A DNA stretch of 64,000 bases from Sulfitobacter sediminilitoris (GTDB lineage Bacteria > Pseudomonadota > Alphaproteobacteria > Rhodobacterales > Rhodobacteraceae). The position numbers and the translations under genes were made by a program. The notes under the pieces were generated by a model. The model was not told where the DNA came from, did no database searches, and saw only the letters and a program-made list of their open reading frames with translations. Shown piece by piece: positions 59,558-64,000 of this stretch. The stretch spans positions 310,001-374,000 of the forward strand of contig NZ_JAABNT010000003.1 of NCBI RefSeq assembly GCF_010667575.1, in the 5' to 3' direction. The first letter of the stretch is position 1, and each line of letters opens with the position of its first letter.

Positions 59558-61096
59558 ATGGCGGAAAGAGCACGGCGCGGACGGGGTGGCGGTGGTGCAG
59601 CACGGCGCGCGGAGCGCAGTGCGGTGTCCTTCGAGACGGCCAAGTTTATTGAACGGAACATTCCGAACTTCGAGGTGCTGACCGAAGAGGCGCTTGAGAT
59701 CATTGAGCACAACGCAGAGACGGTGCTGGAGGAGATCGGAGTCAACTTTCCGGACAACCCGGCAGCCATTCAACGCTGGCGCGATGCCGGCGCCGACATT
59801 GACGGGGAACGTGTGCGCATTCCACGCGGGCTGGCCCGTAAACTCTGTGCCACGGCCCCGTCCGAATATATCCAGCACGCGCGCAATCCCGACCGCAATG
59901 TCGTGGTGGGCGGCAAGAACCTTGTCCTGGCACCGGTATATGGTCCGCCTTTCGTGCGGGACGCGACCGGTGGGCGGCGTTATGCCACGATGGAGGACTT
60001 CAACAAGTTCGTGAAGCTCGCCTACATGTCCAAATGGCTGCACCATTCGGGCGGTACGGTTTGCGAGCCAACCGACCTTCCGGTTAACAAGCGTCACCTT
60101 GATATGCTCCATGCGCATATGACGTTGAGCGACAAGCCTTTCATGGGATCGGTGACAGAGCCATCTCGGGCGCAGGATTCCGTGGATATGTGCAAGATCC
60201 TCTTTGGGGATCAGTTTGTTCAGGAAAACACGGTGATGACCTCGCTCATCAACATTAACTCGCCGATGACTTTCGACGATGTGATGATGGGCGCATTGGA
60301 AGTCTATGCGCAGAACAATCAGGCCTGCATCATTTCCCCCTTTATCGTCGGTGGTGCGATGGCGCCGGTGTCGGTGGCGGGTACGTTGACACAGGTGTTG
60401 GCCGAAACCCTCGCGGGCATCGCCTATTCACAGCTTTGCAAGCCCGGCGCACCGGTCATCATGGGGGCCTTTGTGACCTCGATCGACATGAACTCCGGCG
60501 CACCGACCTTCGGCACGCCCGAAGCTGCCCATATCACCTACGGTGCTGGCCAGTTGGCGCGCAGGCTGAAATTGCCCTTCCGGTCGGCGGGGTCGTTCTG
60601 TGGATCGAAACTGCCCGACGCGCAGGCCGCCTATGAAACAGCGAACAGCCTCAACATGGGGCTGCTCTCCGGCGTCAACTTCATGCTGCATGCCTGCGGC
60701 TGGCTTGAAGGCGGTCTTGTCAGCTCTTTTGAAAAGTTCGTGATGGACGCCGATCAGCTGGGCACATTGCACCATCTCGCACGCGGCGTAGAGATTGATG
60801 AGAACGCCCAAGCGATGGATGCCATCCGAGAGGTCGGACCGGGCGGCCATTATCTTGGGTGCGCACATACGCAAGCAAACTTCAAAGCGGCCTTCTGGAA
60901 ATCCGACCTGTTGGACTACAAGCCCTTCGAGACATGGGAAGACGAAGGCGCGCGCGACACGCAAGCGTTGGCTTCGATCCGGGTCGAGAAAATGCTGGGC
61001 GATTACCAGCAGCCCCCCATGGACCCCGCCATCCGCGAGGCACTCGATGCCTTCGTGGCGCAAAAGAAGCTGGCGGAACCCGACAGCTTCATGTGA
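59558..61096 (+). CDS. Trimethylamine methyltransferase (MttB) family protein, non-pyrrolysine
   Basis: 512 residues. A basic, Gly/Arg-rich N-terminus precedes the MttB TIM barrel (LTEEALEIIEHNAETVLEEIGV, GTVCEPTDLPVNKRH, NMGLLSGVNFMLHACGWLEGG). The frame contains no internal TAG, so no pyrrolysine is encoded; non-Pyl members include MtgB, which demethylates glycine betaine to a corrinoid protein. No corrinoid protein or activase gene is adjacent. AGGGGA precedes the start. Possible link to quaternary amine use, in keeping with the flavoprotein at 1255. Confidence 0.85.
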   Translation: MAERARRGRGGGGAARRAERSAVSFETAKFIERNIPNFEVLTEEALEIIEHNAETVLEEIGVNFPDNPAAIQRWRDAGADIDGERVRIPRGLARKLCATAPSEYIQHARNPDRNVVVGGKNLVLAPVYGPPFVRDATGGRRYATMEDFNKFVKLAYMSKWLHHSGGTVCEPTDLPVNKRHLDMLHAHMTLSDKPFMGSVTEPSRAQDSVDMCKILFGDQFVQENTVMTSLININSPMTFDDVMMGALEVYAQNNQACIISPFIVGGAMAPVSVAGTLTQVLAETLAGIAYSQLCKPGAPVIMGAFVTSIDMNSGAPTFGTPEAAHITYGAGQLARRLKLPFRSAGSFCGSKLPDAQAAYETANSLNMGLLSGVNFMLHACGWLEGGLVSSFEKFVMDADQLGTLHHLARGVEIDENAQAMDAIREVGPGGHYLGCAHTQANFKAAFWKSDLLDYKPFETWEDEGARDTQALASIRVEKMLGDYQQPPMDPAIREALDAFVAQKKLAEPDSFM

Positions 61097-61098
61097 CC

Positions 61099-61392
61099 TT
61101 AGTCAGAGGCCTGCGCCGCCTTGAGCACGCGGGCCTCTGCCACCATGGCGATCAGAACATCCAGATGCCGGATCAGGCTGTAGCTTGCATCCGAACATGT
61201 GCGCTGGTCTTCCAGCATCGCCTCCATCTCCATCAGTTTCATCAGCGCTTCGCCCTGACGTGGGAGCACACCGTAACCAAGCAGCCGGGGCAGATGCGCG
61301 CTGCGTCGGTACTCCTGCGCTCCGATCCGTGCAGCCCGCATCATCAGGCGCGGGCGGTGCAGGGCGTTGAGCATGGTGAGAATATCTTGCAT
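61099..61392 (-). CDS. Small helical protein, DUF6477-like
   Basis: 97 residues from the ATG at 61392; a frame extension upstream lacks protein character. MQDILTMLNALHRPRLMMRAARIG, LPRLLGYGVLP and ALMKLMEMEAMLEDQR resemble the DUF6477 family, which I recall as limited to Rhodobacterales. No function known. Its stop is 2 bases from that of the convergent MttB gene. Confidence 0.7.
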   Translation of the reverse strand: MQDILTMLNALHRPRLMMRAARIGAQEYRRSAHLPRLLGYGVLPRQGEALMKLMEMEAMLEDQRTCSDASYSLIRHLDVLIAMVAEARVLKAAQASD

Positions 61393-61642
61393 GGCAATGG
61401 TCCTTCCTGTGTGGATAAAAAAGCCACGAGGGCCTCGGTTTCCACACAGCATGACACAACCTGTAAGGGTGTTGCGTGGCGCTGAATACGGGCGCACGGC
61501 GGTTTTAAAACTTTTTATGTTTTAGAAACAATGATTAAGAAACTGCCGCATTTTAACCAACAGGTAATAAATGCATCTTTGGGTTGTGTGGAAAAGTCTG
61601 TGGACAAATTGCGCAAATGGGCACTTATCAAGGGGAACGGGA

Positions 61643-62770
61643 ATGACGACAACGCGCGACATGATGGGTTTTGAAGGACCCGGTGGAATGCCAGGCTGGG
61701 TGCCTGCAGGGGCGCTCCACTACATTGCGCATACTGAGAAAGGACAGCCTATCCGCGCCTTGGCGCGTCAGGCGGGCTGCCATGCCTCAACGATCCTGCG
61801 CCAGATCCGAAAAGTTGAAATGCGCCGCGACGATCCACTGGTAGATGCCGCCCTGCGCAAGCTGGGCGCTGCCAGCACGCCGTCTAAACCACAGAAAACA
61901 GAGCCCAAACAGGAGATCACCAAACCGATGACATCCAAGCCACAGATCACCATGCCGGATGAAGAAACGTTGGCACGCGAAGCTGCGCGCGTTTTGCGGC
62001 GTCTGTGTGAGACGGGGGCGGTGCTGGCGGTGGCGGCAGAACTCGACAAGGCTGTCGTCGTGCGTGATATGCCCGGCGGTACATCTGCACGCACAGCAGT
62101 TGTTGACGCACCAATTGCTCAGGCCATGGCGCTGAAGGACTGGATTACGCCAGCGAACACGGGACGGATCATACGCTATCATATCACATCGTCTGGACGC
62201 AGCGCCCTGACCGGGTTTCTTGACCGCTTCGGCGTGCCACAAGACGCCGCCAGCAAGGCTGTTCAACCGGGCGAGGCCGATGCGGCCGATCGTCTTCTTG
62301 GTGATGGCGCGACAAACGCGCGTGCCCGCTACGCTTTGGGGGAAAGCCCGCTCAGCGCGCTTGCACGGCGTCGCGACAGGGATGGCACCCCGTTTCTGGC
62401 AGAACAACTTGTCCATGCGGGCGAGCGTCTGCGCGAAGATTTTGAGCTGGCCCAAATGGATGGCAGCGTCACTCAGAACTGGGACCATTTCCTGACGGCA
62501 GGCATCCAATCAGGTTCAACCAATGGCGGCACCTGCACCGGCGCACCGGCTGCGGCGCGCGGACGCGTACAGGCGGCACTACAGAACCTTGGTCCTGGGC
62601 TTTCCGACGTGGTGTTGCGCTGCTGCTGCTATCTTGAAGGACTGGAAACAGCGGAGAAACGTCTGGGTTGGTCCGCGCGCTCCGGCAAGATCGTCCTGCG
62701 CATCGCATTGATACGGCTTAAGCGTCATTATGATGAAACGGTGGGACCAGGCGGGCCGCTGATCGGGTAA
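61643..62770 (+). CDS. DUF6456-type protein with N-terminal helix-turn-helix
   Basis: 375 residues from the ATG at 61643 (AAGGGGAA upstream). Residues ~15-60 read as a small HTH (GQPIRALARQAGCHASTILRQI). A variable Pro/Lys linker (~75-105) follows, then a winged-helix-like region (ITSSGRSAL near 190), and a C-terminal domain (~280-375) with LSDVVLRCCCYLEGLETAEKR typical of DUF6456. Probably DNA-binding; targets unknown. Divergent from the DUF6477-like gene with about 250 bases between starts. Confidence 0.72.
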   Translation: MTTTRDMMGFEGPGGMPGWVPAGALHYIAHTEKGQPIRALARQAGCHASTILRQIRKVEMRRDDPLVDAALRKLGAASTPSKPQKTEPKQEITKPMTSKPQITMPDEETLAREAARVLRRLCETGAVLAVAAELDKAVVVRDMPGGTSARTAVVDAPIAQAMALKDWITPANTGRIIRYHITSSGRSALTGFLDRFGVPQDAASKAVQPGEADAADRLLGDGATNARARYALGESPLSALARRRDRDGTPFLAEQLVHAGERLREDFELAQMDGSVTQNWDHFLTAGIQSGSTNGGTCTGAPAAARGRVQAALQNLGPGLSDVVLRCCCYLEGLETAEKRLGWSARSGKIVLRIALIRLKRHYDETVGPGGPLIG

Positions 62771-62976
62771 CCGTGGGCAGAGGTGAAAGCTTTGCCATTG
62801 GTCATGGCCAGTTCTTTGCTTGCGGACGATGGTTTCACATTTCTGGTCAACGACTGAGATTTATCAATAAACTTGGATCGGCACATGTAGAATAGTGTTG
62901 GAAATAGGTGCCGCTTTGGATTGTATTGCAGAGTAGTGGGTGCCGTGTTCTGTGCGCTATTCTGGAGAAGGTCAAA

Positions 62977-63585
62977 ATGGTCCAACCTTTTTGCTTTGGT
63001 CGCTATATGCGTGCCTTCTGGATCATGCAGATCAGTGCAATCGCGATACTGCTCAACGTGAGCGCAGCCTCGGCTGAATCGCGGCATCGCTTCTATTTTG
63101 ATACTTTTGCCGGCGTCTTGACCGAAAACCGCTTTTACGAAGTCTTCGACCCGTCAGAACTCAAACTTGCAAGCTCTGGTTTGCTGGGCGTTGGGATCGG
63201 ATGGGAGCGGCAGATATCAGACAGCCGCTTTCATCTTGGTCTCCAATTCCAGGCAGTGGCCCACGCAGGCCGACAGGATCATCTGGAATTCAATCTGCCG
63301 GTGGTTCTGCGCTATGTGCCGCCCCGTCCGGTGCCGCGCTGGCTCAAGAGCGCGTCATTCGGGTTGGGATTATCCCATGCCACCAAGGTGCCCCAAGTTG
63401 AATTGGACAGAACAGGGGAATCGCAGCGCACGTTTGCCTATTGGCTGGCCGAAGTCGAAGTGTCGCTGCCGCGTTCAGACAACAGCATGTTTTTCCGGCT
63501 ACACCACCGGTCAGACGCCTATGGCGGGTTTGAGGCGAACGGCGGATCAACCGCGCTTGCCTTTGGCTGGCGCGTGCCGTTCTGA
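62977..63585 (+). CDS. Exported beta-barrel-type protein, possibly PagL-like lipid A deacylase
   Basis: 202 residues from the ATG at 62977 (GGAGAAGG upstream). A signal peptide ends near SAASA (~35). The mature part alternates hydrophobic and polar residues as in an outer-membrane barrel and ends in F. The HRS segment near the C-terminus (LHHRSDAYG) resembles the His-x-Ser pair of PagL lipid A 3-O-deacylases, with a Glu seven residues after the Ser where PagL has one about twelve away. The enzyme call is tentative; an acyloxyacyl hydrolase label would be of the same kind. Confidence 0.6.
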   Translation: MVQPFCFGRYMRAFWIMQISAIAILLNVSAASAESRHRFYFDTFAGVLTENRFYEVFDPSELKLASSGLLGVGIGWERQISDSRFHLGLQFQAVAHAGRQDHLEFNLPVVLRYVPPRPVPRWLKSASFGLGLSHATKVPQVELDRTGESQRTFAYWLAEVEVSLPRSDNSMFFRLHHRSDAYGGFEANGGSTALAFGWRVPF

Positions 63586-63699
63586 TTGACAGCGTAGAAC
63601 AGACCCGCGTCCGCATCGCCGCATAGCGGCATTGCGCCGCCCGGGGTTTTGTTGGCTGACTAATGTGTTAGATAAGGCACAGCCAATCGGAGACCCATC

Positions 63700-64000
63700 A
63701 TGCGTGATCTGAAAATACCCGAACAGCGCCACCCGGAAAAGGCGCGCAAGCCCGACAACGCCCAGCCCAAGAAACCCTCTTGGATCAGGGTCAAGGCACC
63801 GGGCGGGAAGGGCTATGCCGATACCGCCAAGATCATGCGCGAGAACAAGTTGGTCACGGTCTGCGAGGAAGCAGGCTGTCCCAATGTCGGCGAATGCTGG
63901 TCACAGGGCCACGCCACCATGATGATCATGGGCGAGGTCTGTACCCGCGCCTGTACCTTCTGCAACATCGCCACTGGCAAGCCGCCAGAGGCACTGGACG
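63700..64000 (+). CDS. lipA: Lipoyl synthase (3' end outside window)
   Basis: The first 100 codons are visible and the frame is open to the right edge. Both cluster motifs are present: [12 protein letters not shown] (auxiliary 4Fe-4S cluster, C-x4-C-x5-C) and CTRACTFC (radical SAM C-x3-C-x2-C). It inserts sulfur into octanoyl groups on lipoyl domains. GGAGACCC precedes the ATG. Confidence 0.95.
   Translation, partial: MRDLKIPEQRHPEKARKPDNAQPKKPSWIRVKAPGGKGYADTAKIMRENKLVTVCEEAGCPNVGECWSQGHATMMIMGEVCTRACTFCNIATGKPPEALD

Overview
The window is about 64 kb of a single alphaproteobacterial chromosome, almost certainly Rhodobacterales (marine Roseobacter group). Pointers are the sciP-ctrA pair, the uppS-cdsA-dxr-rseP-bamA-skp-fabZ-lpxA-lpxI-lpxB run with LpxI instead of LpxH, aroK-aroB next to xerD and a CorC-type gene, small DUF1127/DUF6477/DUF6456 proteins, and a GTTC-N7-GTTC LexA-type box. 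It is mostly core chromosome. I see no rRNA, tRNA, CRISPR array, insertion sequence or prophage. The genus cannot be fixed from the sequence alone.

Layout. 0-13.2 kb: a DUF2254 membrane protein (cut by the left edge), a dimethylglycine/sarcosine dehydrogenase-like flavoprotein, an unknown envelope protein, a CorC-like CBS transporter, a phosphoesterase, xerD with two unknown exported or membrane proteins, aroK-aroB, GNAT-ssb and a lytic transglycosylase. 13.5-19.4 kb: a peptide-type ABC transporter (two permeases, fused double ATPase, no binding protein) and an AraC regulator. 19.5-34.5 kb: miaA, then the forward pyrH...lpxB cluster for pyrimidine, isoprenoid, phospholipid, outer-membrane protein and lipid A synthesis. 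It is interrupted between pyrH and frr by two damaged genes. 34.5-45.5 kb: mnmA, sciP, ctrA, ligA, recG, a 42-residue membrane protein behind a LexA-like box, a NifU-like scaffold, hisI, gluQ, a methyltransferase and trmFO. 45.8-51.9 kb: a crotonase-like protein, a thioesterase, DUF1127 divergent from a MocR regulator, rplM-rpsI, a luciferase-like oxidoreductase and TetR. 51.9-64 kb: ppk2, an alpha/beta hydrolase, metA, an orphan P-loop protein, two DMT exporters, a small monooxygenase, guaA, an MttB homologue, DUF6477, DUF6456, an outer-membrane-type protein and the start of lipA.

Many neighbours overlap by 1-10 bases (aroK/aroB, fabZ/lpxA, lpxA/lpxI, lpxI/lpxB, ligA/recG, gluQ/methyltransferase, ppk2/TetR, the monooxygenase/DMT pair), which suggests coupled translation.

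Most worth a second look: (1) two tiny single-pass membrane proteins with cell-cycle or stress-type boxes in front. One (27915-28046) follows a perfect TTAA-N7-TTAAC CtrA box. The other (41461-41589) follows four helically phased GTTC repeats, the last two forming a GTTC-N7-GTTC LexA box. (2) The pyrH-frr gap with a -1 frameshifted gene and a B12-binding radical SAM gene that has lost its middle. (3) A MocR gene whose start codon sits inside a perfect operator-like palindrome. (4) A multi-arm palindromic element upstream of trmFO. Functions of unnamed genes are stated as unknown.
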